Assembly (NCBI RefSeq): GCF_031834615.1
Contig: NZ_CP115543.1
Location: 3,607,001-3,671,000, forward strand
From: Stenotrophomonas aracearum
Lineage (GTDB): Bacteria > Pseudomonadota > Gammaproteobacteria > Xanthomonadales > Xanthomonadaceae
Direction of reading: 5' to 3'
DNA: 64,000 bases
Shown in pieces: positions 36,392 to 48,076 of the stretch; position 1 is the stretch's first letter, and each line of letters starts with the position of its first letter. The position numbers were made by a program, and so were the translations under genes. The notes beneath the pieces were generated by a model. That model had not been told where the DNA came from, did no database searches, and saw only the letters and a list, made by a program, of their open reading frames with translations.

Positions 36392-37735
36392 ATGCCTTCG
36401 ATCCTGATCATTGACGACAACGCCAGCGTGGCCACGGCACTGGACGTGCTGTTCTCGCTGCACGACATCGAGGCGCTGCACGCGCTGTCGCCCGAGGCCG
36501 GGCTGGCGGTGCTGGAACAACAGCCGATCGACCTGGTGATCCAGGACATGAACTTCACCGAGGACACCACCTCCGGCGAAGAGGGCGAAGCGCTGTTCCA
36601 GCAGATCCGCGCGCGCCACCCCGACCTGCCGGTGATCCTGCTGACCGCATGGACCCACCTGAGCAGCGCGGTGGACCTGGTCAAGGCCGGTGCCGCCGAC
36701 TACCTGGCCAAGCCCTGGGACGACCGCAAGCTGCTGACCACGGTCAACAACCTGCTGGAGCTCTCGGAAACCCGCCGCGAACTGGATCGCCGCCGCGCGC
36801 GCGAACAACGCGACCGGACCGCGCTGGAAACCCGTTACGACCTGCGGGGTGCGGTGGTGGCCGACCCGGCCAGCGAACGCGTGGTCAACCTGGCCTGCCA
36901 GGTCGCACGCTCGGAACTGCCGGTGCTGATCACCGGCCCGAACGGTGCCGGCAAGGAGAAGATCGCCGAGATCATCCAGGCCAATTCTCTGGTGGCCAAG
37001 GGCCCGTTCGTGGCGCTGAACTGCGGGGCCATTCCTGCTGAACTGATCGAAGCGGAGCTGTTCGGCAGCGAAGCCGGCGCCTACACCGGCGCCAACAAGG
37101 CGCGCGAAGGCAAGTTCGAAGCCGCTGACGGCGGCACCCTGTTCCTGGACGAGATCGGCAACCTCTCGCTCGGCGGCCAGATGAAACTGCTGCGCGTGCT
37201 GGAAACCGGCCGCTTCGAGCGGCTGGGCTCCAACCGCGAGCGACAGGTCAAGGTGCGCGTGATCAGCGCCACCAACGCCGACCTGCCGGCGATGATCCGC
37301 GATGGCCAGTTCCGCGAAGACCTCTACTACCGTCTCAACACCGTCGAGCTGGCGCTGCCGCCGCTGGCCGAGCGGCCCGGCGACATCCTGCCGCTGGCCG
37401 AACGTTTCCTGGCCGATGGCAAGCCGCTCTCCAGCGCGGCCGCCAGCGCGCTGCAGCGCCACGCCTGGCCGGGCAACGTGCGCGAGCTGCGCAATGTGAT
37501 CCAGCGCGCCGGGCTGCTCGCCCAGGGCGCGCGCATCGAGGTGGCCGACCTCAACCTGCCGCGCGCGGCCCCTGCGCCGCGCGCGACCACGCCGGGCGCC
37601 GACCCCGACCGCAGCCGCATCGAGTCGGCGCTGTCGCACAGCCACGGCATCATCGCGCAGGCCGCCGCCGAACTCGGGCTCAGCCGGCAGGCGCTTTACC
37701 GGCGCATGGACCGCTACGGCATTCCCCGCGAATGA
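36392..37735 (+). CDS. NtrC-type sigma-54-dependent response regulator
   Basis: 447 aa. Receiver domain 1-125 with phospho-acceptor Asp52 (VIQDMNF) and Lys in LAKPWDD; central AAA+ domain (about 145-375) with Walker A GPNGAGKEK and the sigma-54 contact loop GAYTGA (Tyr in place of Phe, an accepted variant); Walker B GTLFLDEIGNL; C-terminal Fis-type helix-turn-helix (GIIAQAAAELGLSRQALYRRM). It should activate the sigma-54 promoter at 31278-31293 from the palindrome at 31201-31226. Its stop overlaps the kinase start in ATGA. Confidence 0.93.
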   Translation: MPSILIIDDNASVATALDVLFSLHDIEALHALSPEAGLAVLEQQPIDLVIQDMNFTEDTTSGEEGEALFQQIRARHPDLPVILLTAWTHLSSAVDLVKAGAADYLAKPWDDRKLLTTVNNLLELSETRRELDRRRAREQRDRTALETRYDLRGAVVADPASERVVNLACQVARSELPVLITGPNGAGKEKIAEIIQANSLVAKGPFVALNCGAIPAELIEAELFGSEAGAYTGANKAREGKFEAADGGTLFLDEIGNLSLGGQMKLLRVLETGRFERLGSNRERQVKVRVISATNADLPAMIRDGQFREDLYYRLNTVELALPPLAERPGDILPLAERFLADGKPLSSAAASALQRHAWPGNVRELRNVIQRAGLLAQGARIEVADLNLPRAAPAPRATTPGADPDRSRIESALSHSHGIIAQAAAELGLSRQALYRRMDRYGIPRE

Positions 37736-39087
37736 AGCGCACCTCGTTTACCTTCCGCCTGTTCCTGCGCCTGCTGCCGGTGCTGGCGCTGGCTGCCGCC
37801 GGGCCGTGGCTGCTGGCCTACTGGATGGACCGCGGCTGGGCGGTGGCGCTGGTGTCCACCCTCGTACTGCTCGCCCTGATGTGGTGGACGCTGCGCCGCG
37901 CCACCGCGCCGGTCCGTTCGCTTCTGCGTGCGCTGTCCGGCACCACCAGCACCTACCGCGACGGCGAGTACAACTTCAGCGTGTACTGGCCGGGCAACGA
38001 CGAACTGGGCGACCTGGTGCAGGCGCACCGCGAGCTGGGCGACGTGCTGCGCGAACAACGCCAGGGGCTGGTCCAGCGCGAGCTGCTTCTGGACACGATG
38101 GTGCAGAACACGCCGGTGGCGATGCTGCTGCTGACCAATGGCGGCGACGGCGTGCAGCGCGTGGTGTTCTCCAACCTGGCCGCCCGCAAGCTGCTGCACA
38201 ATGGCTGGAAGCTGGAAGGCCAGGCCATGCAGCACGTGCTGGAGACCATGCCGGTGGAACTGCGCGATGCGATCGAGCGCGGTGGCGACAGCCTGTTCGC
38301 GGTACGTGGGCCGGGCGACGAAGCCGAAGACGGCGATGAAGACGACGAACAGGTCTACCACCTGTCGCGGCGCAACTTCCATCTCAACGGTCGCCCGCAC
38401 GACCTGCTGCTGATCCGCCTGCTCACCGCCGAGCTGCGCCGTCAGGAAGTGCAGACCTGGAAGAAGGTGATCCGGGTGATCAGCCATGAGCTCAACAACT
38501 CGCTGGCGCCGATCGCCTCGCTGGCGCACTCCGGTGGCGAGCTGGTGCGGCGTGGCAAGACCGAACGCCTGGAAGAGGTGTTCACCACCATCGAAGAGCG
38601 CTCACGGCACCTGGAAGGCTTCATCCGCGGCTATGCGCGCTTTGCCAAGCTGCCGCAGCCGCAGCTGCAGAACGTGCAGTGGAAGCAGTTCCTGGGCGGA
38701 CTGCAGCTGCAGATTCCCTTCCGCATGGCCGAGATTCCCGACGACCTGCAGGGCCGGGTGGATATCGCCCAGCTGGGCCAGGCGCTGTTGAACCTGCTGA
38801 AGAACGCGCACGAGGCGTGCTCGGAAGCCGAGCCGCCGAACGACGACGTGGAACTGCGCCTGACCCGCCTTCCGCAGTGGCTGCGCATTGAAGTGCTGGA
38901 CCGCGGCAAGGGCATGAACGAAGCGGTGCTGCAGAACGCACTGATGCCGTTCTATTCGACCAAGCGCAACGGCACCGGCCTGGGCCTGGCGCTCACCCGC
39001 GAAATCGTGGAAGCGCACGGCGGCCGCGTGTCGCTGCAGAACCGCCGCGAAGGCGGCCTGTGCGTGGCGATTTTCCTGCCGGCCTGA
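37732..39087 (+). CDS. NtrY-like sensor histidine kinase
   Basis: 451 aa inner-membrane kinase. Two N-terminal helices (about 9-29 and 35-52) with almost no periplasmic loop, then a HAMP-like/PAS region (about 55-215, with an acidic EDGDEDDE insert), the phosphorylation site His in VISHELNNSLAPIAS, and an ATPase domain with N-box LLNLLKNAHEA and GTGLGLAL. The short periplasmic part suggests it senses membrane stress or transporter state rather than a soluble ligand. It is convergent with glmU with only 4 nt between stops. Confidence 0.92.
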   Translation: MKRTSFTFRLFLRLLPVLALAAAGPWLLAYWMDRGWAVALVSTLVLLALMWWTLRRATAPVRSLLRALSGTTSTYRDGEYNFSVYWPGNDELGDLVQAHRELGDVLREQRQGLVQRELLLDTMVQNTPVAMLLLTNGGDGVQRVVFSNLAARKLLHNGWKLEGQAMQHVLETMPVELRDAIERGGDSLFAVRGPGDEAEDGDEDDEQVYHLSRRNFHLNGRPHDLLLIRLLTAELRRQEVQTWKKVIRVISHELNNSLAPIASLAHSGGELVRRGKTERLEEVFTTIEERSRHLEGFIRGYARFAKLPQPQLQNVQWKQFLGGLQLQIPFRMAEIPDDLQGRVDIAQLGQALLNLLKNAHEACSEAEPPNDDVELRLTRLPQWLRIEVLDRGKGMNEAVLQNALMPFYSTKRNGTGLGLALTREIVEAHGGRVSLQNRREGGLCVAIFLPA

Positions 39088-39091
39088 TCGC

Positions 39092-40456
39092 TTATTTTTT
39101 CACCGGGCGATGCCAGCCTTCGATGGTCTGCTGGCGCGCCCGCGCAACGGTCAATTCGCCGTCCGGCGCATTCCGCGTGATCACTGAACCCGCTGCAATG
39201 GTCGCGCCCTGCCCAATCGTCACCGGCGCTACCAGCGAGCTGTTCGACCCGATGAAGGCGTTGTCGCCGATGGTGGTCTGCGACTTGTTCACGCCATCGT
39301 AGTTGCAGGTGATGGTGCCCGCGCCAATGTTGACCTTGCTGCCGATCACCGCATCGCCCAGGTAGGTGAGGTGGTTGGCCTTGCTGCCCACGCCCAGGTG
39401 GACCTTCTTGGTCTCCACGAAGTTGCCCACGTGCGAACCTTCGGCCAGCACCGTACCGGGGCGCAGCCGCGAGAACGGGCCGATGTCGGCCGCGCCTTCG
39501 CTGACCACACCTTCCAGGTCGCAGTGCGGCTTGACCACCGTGCCGGCGGCCAGCTTCACGTCCTTCAGGCGGGTGAACGGCCCGATGCTGACGCCGTCGC
39601 CAAGTTCCACGGTGCCTTCCAGGATCACGTTGACGTCGATCTGCACGTCGCGACCGACCGTCACCGAGCCACGGATGTCCACGCGCGCCGGGTCGATCAC
39701 GCGCGCGCCCTGTGCGCACAGCGCACGCACCTCGCGCAGCTGCCAGGCGCGCTCCAGCTGCGACAGCTGCCACGGATCGTTGGCGCCTTCGGCTTCCTGC
39801 GCATCTGCCACGAACGCCATGTCGGCCGGTGTGTAATCGGCCGCGGCCGAGGCAAACACGTCAGTGAGGTAGTACTCGCCCTGCGCGTTGCTGTTGGACA
39901 GCTGCGACAGCCAGGTGCGCAGCGCGGTCGCGTCGGCGGTGATGATGCCGGTGTTGATGGTGCGGATCGCCAGCTGCTCTTCGCTGGCGTCCTTCTGCTC
40001 CACGATCGCGCCGACCTTGCCCTCGGCATTGCGCACGATGCGGCCATAGCCGGTGGGGTTGGCCATGTCCGCCACCAGCACCGCCAGCCGGCCCGGCTGC
40101 GAGAGCAGGTGCTGCAGGGTGTCGAGCCGGATCAGCGGCACGTCGCCGTACAGCACCAGCACCTTGGCTTCGTCGGGCACCTGCGGCATGGCCTGCTGCA
40201 CGGCATGGCCGGTGCCCAGTTGCTCGCGCTGCTCGGCCCACTGCAGGTCCGGCTGGTCGGCGAAGGCGGCGCGTACCGCTTCACCGCCATGGCCGTACAC
40301 CACGTGGATCGCCTGGGGCTGCAACTGCCGCGCGGTGTCGATCACATGCGCCAGCATCGGGCGGCCGGCAATCGGCTGCAGCACCTTGGGCAGGTCGGAC
40401 TTCATGCGCTTTCCAGCGCCGGCGGCAAGGATGATGACGTGCAGGGCTTGGGTCAT
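39092..40456 (-). CDS. glmU: Bifunctional GlmU: GlcN-1-P acetyltransferase and GlcNAc-1-P uridylyltransferase
   Basis: 454 aa. N-terminal pyrophosphorylase with [20 protein letters not shown] (residues 9-28), then a left-handed beta-helix acetyltransferase (about 250-454) with hexapeptide repeats and [19 protein letters not shown]. Makes UDP-GlcNAc for peptidoglycan and LPS. Stands on the minus strand downstream of the atp operon terminator. Start ATG 40456 ([10 protein letters not shown]) is the family start. Confidence 0.97.
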   Translation of the reverse strand: MTQALHVIILAAGAGKRMKSDLPKVLQPIAGRPMLAHVIDTARQLQPQAIHVVYGHGGEAVRAAFADQPDLQWAEQREQLGTGHAVQQAMPQVPDEAKVLVLYGDVPLIRLDTLQHLLSQPGRLAVLVADMANPTGYGRIVRNAEGKVGAIVEQKDASEEQLAIRTINTGIITADATALRTWLSQLSNSNAQGEYYLTDVFASAAADYTPADMAFVADAQEAEGANDPWQLSQLERAWQLREVRALCAQGARVIDPARVDIRGSVTVGRDVQIDVNVILEGTVELGDGVSIGPFTRLKDVKLAAGTVVKPHCDLEGVVSEGAADIGPFSRLRPGTVLAEGSHVGNFVETKKVHLGVGSKANHLTYLGDAVIGSKVNIGAGTITCNYDGVNKSQTTIGDNAFIGSNSSLVAPVTIGQGATIAAGSVITRNAPDGELTVARARQQTIEGWHRPVKK

Positions 40457-40508
40457 GGGGGCAGGCGTGTACGTGGTGGTATGGGAACGATTCTATGCCG
40501 GAAACAAC

Positions 40509-40530
40509 AACGCCGGCAGAAGCCGGCGTT
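40509..40530 (-). terminator. Terminator at the end of the atp operon
   Basis: Nine-bp stem AACGCCGGC and complement with a four-base loop, 25 nt after the atpC stop; on the minus strand TGTTGTTT follows. Confidence 0.75.
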
Positions 40531-40554
40531 GAGGTGTGCAGCGGAAGCAGGAAC

Positions 40555-40977
40555 TCAGTGCTTGAGGGTCTTGCGCAGGCGCTCCAGCGCCTGCAGCTGG
40601 ACCACGGCTTCAGCCAGCTTCTGCTGGGCCTCGGCCACTTCCATCGCCTCGCCACGATTGGCCAGGATGCGCTCGGCTTCTTCCTTGGCCTTGCGGACCG
40701 CGGTTTCGTCGATGTCCTGCGCGCGGATCGCGGTGTCGGCCAGCACGGTCACGACCTGCGGCTGCACCTCGAGGATGCCGCCGGAGATGGCGAAGTCCAG
40801 TTGTTCGCCATTCGGGGTGGTGACCACCACCTTGCCCGGCTTCAGCCGGGTGATCAGCGGGGCGTGCTTGGGCGCGATGCCCAGTTCGCCGAGCTCACCC
40901 GTAGCCACGACCAGAGTCGCTTCACCACGGAAGATTTCCTGCTCGGCGCTGACGATGTCGCAACGGATGGTGCTCAT
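40555..40977 (-). CDS. atpC: F1F0 ATP synthase epsilon subunit
   Basis: 140 aa, usual length. N-terminal beta-sandwich ([21 protein letters not shown]) and C-terminal helical hairpin that can inhibit ATP hydrolysis. Last gene of the atp operon, 2 nt after atpD and followed by a terminator. Confidence 0.96.
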   Translation of the reverse strand: MSTIRCDIVSAEQEIFRGEATLVVATGELGELGIAPKHAPLITRLKPGKVVVTTPNGEQLDFAISGGILEVQPQVVTVLADTAIRAQDIDETAVRKAKEEAERILANRGEAMEVAEAQQKLAEAVVQLQALERLRKTLKH

Positions 40978-40979
40978 GA

Positions 40980-43288
<2,309 letters not shown>

Positions 43289-43299
43289 CTCTTATTCCC

Positions 43300-43322
43300 G
43301 TAGAGCGGGGCCATGCCCCGCT
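43300..43322 (+). repeat. GTAG palindrome (SMAG/REP-like) inside the atp operon
   Basis: GTAGAGCGGGGC/GCCCCGCT hairpin between atpA and atpG, followed by a second GC-rich hairpin at about 43333-43357 (GCGGCG...CGCCGC). Same subtype as 25886 and 51430. It may affect mRNA stability or attenuation within the operon. Confidence 0.75.
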
Positions 43323-43367
43323 GCTTCAACGGTGCGGCGAGGCCGGATGGCCCGCCGCACGTGCGTC

Positions 43368-44915
43368 TTACCAGCTGCCGGTGGTCTTGAACTCGGCGAT
43401 GCCCTTCTTGAAGGCCGCTTCGATGTCGTTGTCCCAACCGCCGGTGGCGTTGACCTTGCCGATCAGCTCGCCCTGGGTGTTGGCGAAGTGGGCGTGCAGG
43501 CCTTCTTCGAAGCCAAGCAGCTTGGCGACCGGCACGTCGTCGAGGTAACCCTCGTTGACGGCGTAGATCGACAGCGCCTGGTTGGCGATCGACATCGGGG
43601 CGTACTGCTTCTGCTTCATCAGCTCGGTGACGCGCTGACCGCGCTCGAGCTGCTTGCGGGTGGCTTCGTCCAGGTCCGAGGCGAACTGCGCGAACGCAGC
43701 CAGCTCACGGTACTGGGCCAGCGAGATGCGGATGCCGCCCGACAGCTTCTTGATGATCTTGGTCTGGGCCGCACCACCGACGCGCGACACCGAGATACCG
43801 GCGTTCACGGCCGGGCGGATGCCCGAGTTGAACAGGTCGGTTTCCAGGAAGATCTGGCCGTCGGTGATCGAGATCACGTTGGTCGGCACGAACGCCGAAA
43901 CGTCGCCGGCCTGGGTTTCGATGATCGGCAGCGCGGTCAGCGAACCGGTCTTGCCCTTCACTTCACCCTTGGTGAACTGCTCCACGTACTCTTCCGAGAC
44001 GCGGGCCGCACGTTCCAGCAGGCGCGAGTGCAGGTAGAACACGTCACCCGGGTAGGCTTCACGGCCCGGCGGACGCTTCAGCAGCAGCGAGATCTGGCGG
44101 TAGGCCACGGCCTGCTTGGACAGGTCGTCGTACACGATCAGGGCGTCCTGGCCGCGGTCCATGAAGTACTCACCCATGGTGCAGCCCGAGTAGGCGCTGA
44201 TGTACTGCATGGCAGCCGATTCGGAAGCGGTGGCGGCCACGACCACGGTGTGGGCCAGCGCGCCGTTTTCTTCCAGCTTGCGCACGATGTTGGCCACGGT
44301 CGAGGCCTTCTGGCCGATCGCGACGTACACGCACTTGATGCCGGTGTCCTTCTGGTTGATCACCGCATCGATGGCCAGGGCGGTCTTGCCGGTCTGGCGG
44401 TCACCGATGACCAACTCGCGCTGGCCACGGCCGATCGGGATCATCGAGTCGACCGACTTGTAACCGGTCTGCACCGGCTGGTCGACCGACTTGCGCCAGA
44501 TCACGCCCGGGGCAACGCGCTCCACCGGAGCGGTAAGCTGGGCTGCGATCGGGCCCTTGCCGTCGATCGGCTCGCCGAGCGCGTTGACCACGCGACCCAG
44601 CATTTCCGGACCGACCGGCACTTCCAGGATGCGACCGGTGGTTTTGGCCACGTCGCCTTCGCGCAGGTGCTCATAGCCACCCAGGACCACGGCGCCGACC
44701 GAGTCGCGCTCCAGGTTCAGGGCCAGGGCGAAGGTGTTGTTCGGCAGTTCGATCATTTCGCCCTGCATCACGTCGGCCAGGCCGAAGATGCGCACGATGC
44801 CGTCGGACACGCTGGTCACGGTGCCTTCGTTGCGCGATTCCGCGGCCAGCTTGACCTTCTCGATGCGGTTCTTGATCAGTTCGCTGATTTCGGAGGGGTT
44901 GAGCGTGGTTGCCAT
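43368..44915 (-). CDS. atpA: F1F0 ATP synthase alpha subunit
   Basis: 515 aa. Starts [20 protein letters not shown]; an ATG two codons earlier is less likely. Walker [10 protein letters not shown] and the arginine finger region [10 protein letters not shown] are present. Non-catalytic nucleotide-binding subunit of F1. Confidence 0.98.
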   Translation of the reverse strand: MATTLNPSEISELIKNRIEKVKLAAESRNEGTVTSVSDGIVRIFGLADVMQGEMIELPNNTFALALNLERDSVGAVVLGGYEHLREGDVAKTTGRILEVPVGPEMLGRVVNALGEPIDGKGPIAAQLTAPVERVAPGVIWRKSVDQPVQTGYKSVDSMIPIGRGQRELVIGDRQTGKTALAIDAVINQKDTGIKCVYVAIGQKASTVANIVRKLEENGALAHTVVVAATASESAAMQYISAYSGCTMGEYFMDRGQDALIVYDDLSKQAVAYRQISLLLKRPPGREAYPGDVFYLHSRLLERAARVSEEYVEQFTKGEVKGKTGSLTALPIIETQAGDVSAFVPTNVISITDGQIFLETDLFNSGIRPAVNAGISVSRVGGAAQTKIIKKLSGGIRISLAQYRELAAFAQFASDLDEATRKQLERGQRVTELMKQKQYAPMSIANQALSIYAVNEGYLDDVPVAKLLGFEEGLHAHFANTQGELIGKVNATGGWDNDIEAAFKKGIAEFKTTGSW

Positions 44916-44959
44916 CGTCAAGTCCTAGTGCCGGCGGTCAGGCCGGACGTTAAATGAAT

Positions 44960-45487
44960 TCAGTTAGCGAGCGCGGTCTGCAGGCGCGACAGCTTGCCCT
45001 TGAGCGAGCCGTCGATCACCACGTCGCCTGCGTCGATCACCGCACCGCCGATCAGCGAAGCATCGATCGCGGTGGTGATCTCCACGTCTTGGCCGAAGCG
45101 CTTGCGCAGCGCGGCCTTGATGGCGTCCAGCTCAGTGGAGGACAGCTCGGCGGCCGAGGTCACGGTGGCCTTGACCACGTGTTCGGCTTCAGCGCGGAGC
45201 TGGTCGTACATGCCTGCGATTTCCGGCAGCAGCGGCAGCCGGTGCGCTTCGGCCAGGATGGCCAGGAAGCGACCGAACGACTCGCCCGCCGATTCCGGCG
45301 CCAGCAACGCGACGGCATCGCCGCGGTCCAGTTCCGGGTTCGACAGCAGGGCCGACACGCGCGGATCTGCGGCTACGTGGGCGGAGAACGCAAGCGCGTC
45401 CGACCACGGCGCGAACGTGCCTTCGTCGCGCGCGGTCGCGAACGCGGCGCGGGCATACGGGCGTGCAAGCGTGAGGGCCTGGCTCAT
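44960..45487 (-). CDS. atpH: F1F0 ATP synthase delta subunit
   Basis: 175 aa peripheral-stalk subunit. Starts MSQALTLARPYARAAFATA and ends with the family pattern IDASLIGGAVIDAGDVVIDGS. 3 nt after atpF, 44 nt before atpA. Confidence 0.96.
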   Translation of the reverse strand: MSQALTLARPYARAAFATARDEGTFAPWSDALAFSAHVAADPRVSALLSNPELDRGDAVALLAPESAGESFGRFLAILAEAHRLPLLPEIAGMYDQLRAEAEHVVKATVTSAAELSSTELDAIKAALRKRFGQDVEITTAIDASLIGGAVIDAGDVVIDGSLKGKLSRLQTALAN

Positions 45488-45490
45488 CGA

Positions 45491-45961
45491 TCAGATCTCC
45501 GAGGCCAGCTCGTCGAGCAGCGCCTTGTGGGCGTTGGCGTCGATTTCGCGCTTGAGCAGCTTTTCGGCACCGGTCACGGCCAGCACGGACACCTGCTTGC
45601 GCAGATCTTCGCGGGCACGGTTTGCGGCAGCCTCGATCTCGGCGTGGGCCAGTTCTTTCTGGCGGTTCGCTTCGACGATGGCTTCATTCTTGGCGGCGTC
45701 AACGATCTGGTTGGCGCGGGCATGGGCCTGGTCGATGATCTCGTTGGCCTTGGTGCGCGCGTCCTTCAGTGCTTCGTTGACCTTTTCCTGCGCCTGGGCC
45801 AGATCCTTCTGGCTGCGGTCGGCAGCGGCGAGGCCTTCAGCGATCTTCTGCTGGCGCTCTTCGATGGCGTTCATCAGCGGCGGCCAGATCTTGGTCGCGA
45901 TGATCCAGATCAGACCGGCGAACGCCAGTGCCTGGGCAACGAGGGTAAAACCGATTTCCAT
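45491..45961 (-). CDS. atpF: F1F0 ATP synthase subunit b
   Basis: 156 aa, E. coli length. One N-terminal membrane helix ([20 protein letters not shown]) and a long charged helix (about 30-150) forming the dimeric stator. Preceded by two tandem hairpins in the atpE-atpF gap. Confidence 0.97.
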   Translation of the reverse strand: MEIGFTLVAQALAFAGLIWIIATKIWPPLMNAIEERQQKIAEGLAAADRSQKDLAQAQEKVNEALKDARTKANEIIDQAHARANQIVDAAKNEAIVEANRQKELAHAEIEAAANRAREDLRKQVSVLAVTGAEKLLKREIDANAHKALLDELASEI

Positions 45962-45994
45962 GGGGTTCGCTCAATCTGGGGTGACGGGGTGGAA

Positions 45995-46055
45995 GCGCCG
46001 CAGGAGCGGCGCGTCCGTTCCTTCATCCGCGATCAGGCGCACAAGGCGCCTGATC
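45995..46055 (-). promoter_or_regulatory. Tandem mRNA hairpins in the atpE-atpF gap
   Basis: Two perfect stems: 45995-46012 (GCGCCGC, loop AGGA) and 46031-46055 (GATCAGGCGC, five-base loop). They fill the 108-nt gap after atpE. No T tract follows. Such stems can protect the upstream atpE message, whose product is needed in about ten copies, and reduce read-through into atpF. Confidence 0.55.
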
Positions 46056-46069
46056 GTGTCTTCGCTGGA

Positions 46070-46375
<306 letters not shown>

Positions 46376-46435
46376 TTATCTCCGGAAACTTAAGTTGCTA
46401 AGGGTAATGAAACGGATGAAGGGTGAAGCGAAAAC

Positions 46436-47230
46436 TCAGTGAGCGTCTTCCGACAGGCTCAGGTACACGATCGACAGCATCATGAAGATGAATGCCTGCA
46501 GCGGAATCACCAGCAGGTGGAACAGCATCCAGCCGAGGCCGAAGGCACCGCCCGCGAGGGCGCCCATGATGCCGGCACTGCCCAGCACCCAGATCAGCAG
46601 GAACACGATTTCGCCGCCGAACATGTTGCCGAACAGTCGCATCGCCAGCGAAATCGGCTTGCTCAGCCACTCGACGATGTTGAGGATCAGGTTGAACGGC
46701 ATCATCCACTTGCCGAACGGCGCGGTCAGGAATTCCTTGGTGAAGCCACCCAGGCCCTTGGAACGCAGCGCGAAGAACAGCATCAGGAAGAACACGCTGA
46801 TCGACATGCCCAGGGTGGCATTGACGTCGGCGGTGGGGACCGGCTTCCAGTACGGCACGCCCAGCGCTTCAAGCGGCAGGGCGATGAAGTCGGCCGGGAT
46901 CATCTTGATGAGGTTCATCAGGAGGATCCAGAAGAAGATCGTGATCGCGATCGGGGTCACCAGCTTGCTGGTGCCGTGGTAGGTGTCCTTGGCCTGGCGG
47001 TCGACGAACTCGAGGCAGATCTCCACGAACGCCTGCCACTTGCCCGGGACGCCGGCGGTCGCCTTGCGGGTGGCCAGCCAGAAGCCAAACACCATCAACA
47101 AACCCAGCGCGACCGAAGTCACAATGGTGTCGACGTGAATAGCCCAGAAACCACCTTCCTGCATATGGAACGTCAGGTTGTGCAGGTGATGTTGGATGTA
47201 GGAGGTGGGTGTAAGCGCCTCGCCTGCCAT
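46436..47230 (-). CDS. atpB: F1F0 ATP synthase subunit a
   Basis: 264 aa membrane stator. The essential Arg is in KPISLAMRLFGNMFGGE, and several hydrophobic helices fit the family. Preceded by atpI (31 nt). Confidence 0.97.
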   Translation of the reverse strand: MAGEALTPTSYIQHHLHNLTFHMQEGGFWAIHVDTIVTSVALGLLMVFGFWLATRKATAGVPGKWQAFVEICLEFVDRQAKDTYHGTSKLVTPIAITIFFWILLMNLIKMIPADFIALPLEALGVPYWKPVPTADVNATLGMSISVFFLMLFFALRSKGLGGFTKEFLTAPFGKWMMPFNLILNIVEWLSKPISLAMRLFGNMFGGEIVFLLIWVLGSAGIMGALAGGAFGLGWMLFHLLVIPLQAFIFMMLSIVYLSLSEDAH

Positions 47231-47261
47231 GTGTCCGGAACCTTGAGTTAAATAAATTGGA

Positions 47262-47645
47262 TCAGCGCCTGGCCAGAGCCAGGACCTGGAACATCAGTCC
47301 GACGGCGATTCCGGCCAGCAGCGCCAGTGCAGGCAGCTTGAAGACCACGAAACCCACCGCCAGGACACCGAATACGAGCGCCCACTTCGCCACCACCGCC
47401 AGGATCAGCCGCGACATGGCCGAACCCGCCGCCTGCACCCCGCCCCCCAGCGCCATCCATGCCGCGACCCAGCCGCCTGCCGATACCGCGACACCCGACG
47501 CAAGCGCCCCAAGGGCGTACTTCGGACCTGCCAGCAGCAGGAAGGCCAGGGCCAGGACAGCCACTGCGGCCAGCGGGTAGACCGCTGCGCGCAGCATCAG
47601 TCGCCGACCCGCGTCAACGGAGTTCAGCACACGTATGTCCTGCAT
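47262..47645 (-). CDS. atpI: ATP synthase subunit I (AtpI/UncI)
   Basis: 127 aa from ATG 47645 (MQDIRVLNSVDAGRRLMLRAA), with four hydrophobic helices. Assists assembly of the c-ring or magnesium supply. The open frame reaches 47774, but the probable operon promoter at 47700-47729 lies inside that extension, so the shorter start is chosen. First gene of the atp operon. Confidence 0.9.
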   Translation of the reverse strand: MQDIRVLNSVDAGRRLMLRAAVYPLAAVAVLALAFLLLAGPKYALGALASGVAVSAGGWVAAWMALGGGVQAAGSAMSRLILAVVAKWALVFGVLAVGFVVFKLPALALLAGIAVGLMFQVLALARR

Positions 47646-47699
47646 GGTTGTGGGAAGAGTGGCCGAGGCAGCAAGTGCTTTGCCTCGTCGAGCCGCCAA

Positions 47700-47729
47700 A
47701 TTATAGCAACGGGACAATTTGCGAGACAA
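47700..47729 (-). promoter_or_regulatory. Sigma-70 promoter of the atp operon
   Basis: On the minus strand: TATAAT (complement of 47700-47705) and TTGTCT (complement of 47724-47729) with 18-base spacing. The predicted start near 47692 leaves a leader of about 45 nt before atpI. Confidence 0.7.
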
Positions 47730-48076
47730 CCGCCCCCCGTTCATCCCGGACGCCGCAAGTTGCTGCATCGCCACAGATTTTGCGGTCGTCGGCAGGTCAA
47801 ACCCGACATCCGGGCTCCCAATTCATTTTTGCGGCGCAGCATATTGAACTTTCGTCGTGGACGGCAGTCTGACTGTTCGGCCTGTCCATTCGATCCTCGT
47901 CGACGCCCCTGTGCAGGCCGGTACCGAGCGGCCCCGAGCTCTCTCCGGGGCCGCTCTTTTCCGGGCGCCCGCCCGATGAACGGTACACGCCTCCTCCACC
48001 ATACGTTCACGAATGGTGGACGCGCCGCTAAGGCAGAGTGATTCCAATTCCCCCGAATCACTGCAAGGACACCCCG
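47730..48076. other. Intergenic region with a terminator and no protein gene
   Basis: About 350 nt between the atp promoter and the outer-membrane protein gene. No convincing ORF. It contains a complete factor-independent terminator at 47926-47960 on the plus strand with no coding gene before it, so a small RNA starting at roughly 47780-47870 or a leader attenuator for the barrel gene is possible. Confidence 0.45.
47926..47960 (+). terminator. Rho-independent terminator without an upstream gene
   Basis: Eleven-bp perfect stem GAGCGGCCCCG and complement, nine-base loop, followed by TTTT. It lies 117 nt before the barrel-protein ATG. Confidence 0.75.

Noticed and set aside
47646..47774. Upstream-extended start for atpI
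   Set aside because: The extension contains the best sigma-70 promoter of the region on the same strand and no conserved residues.
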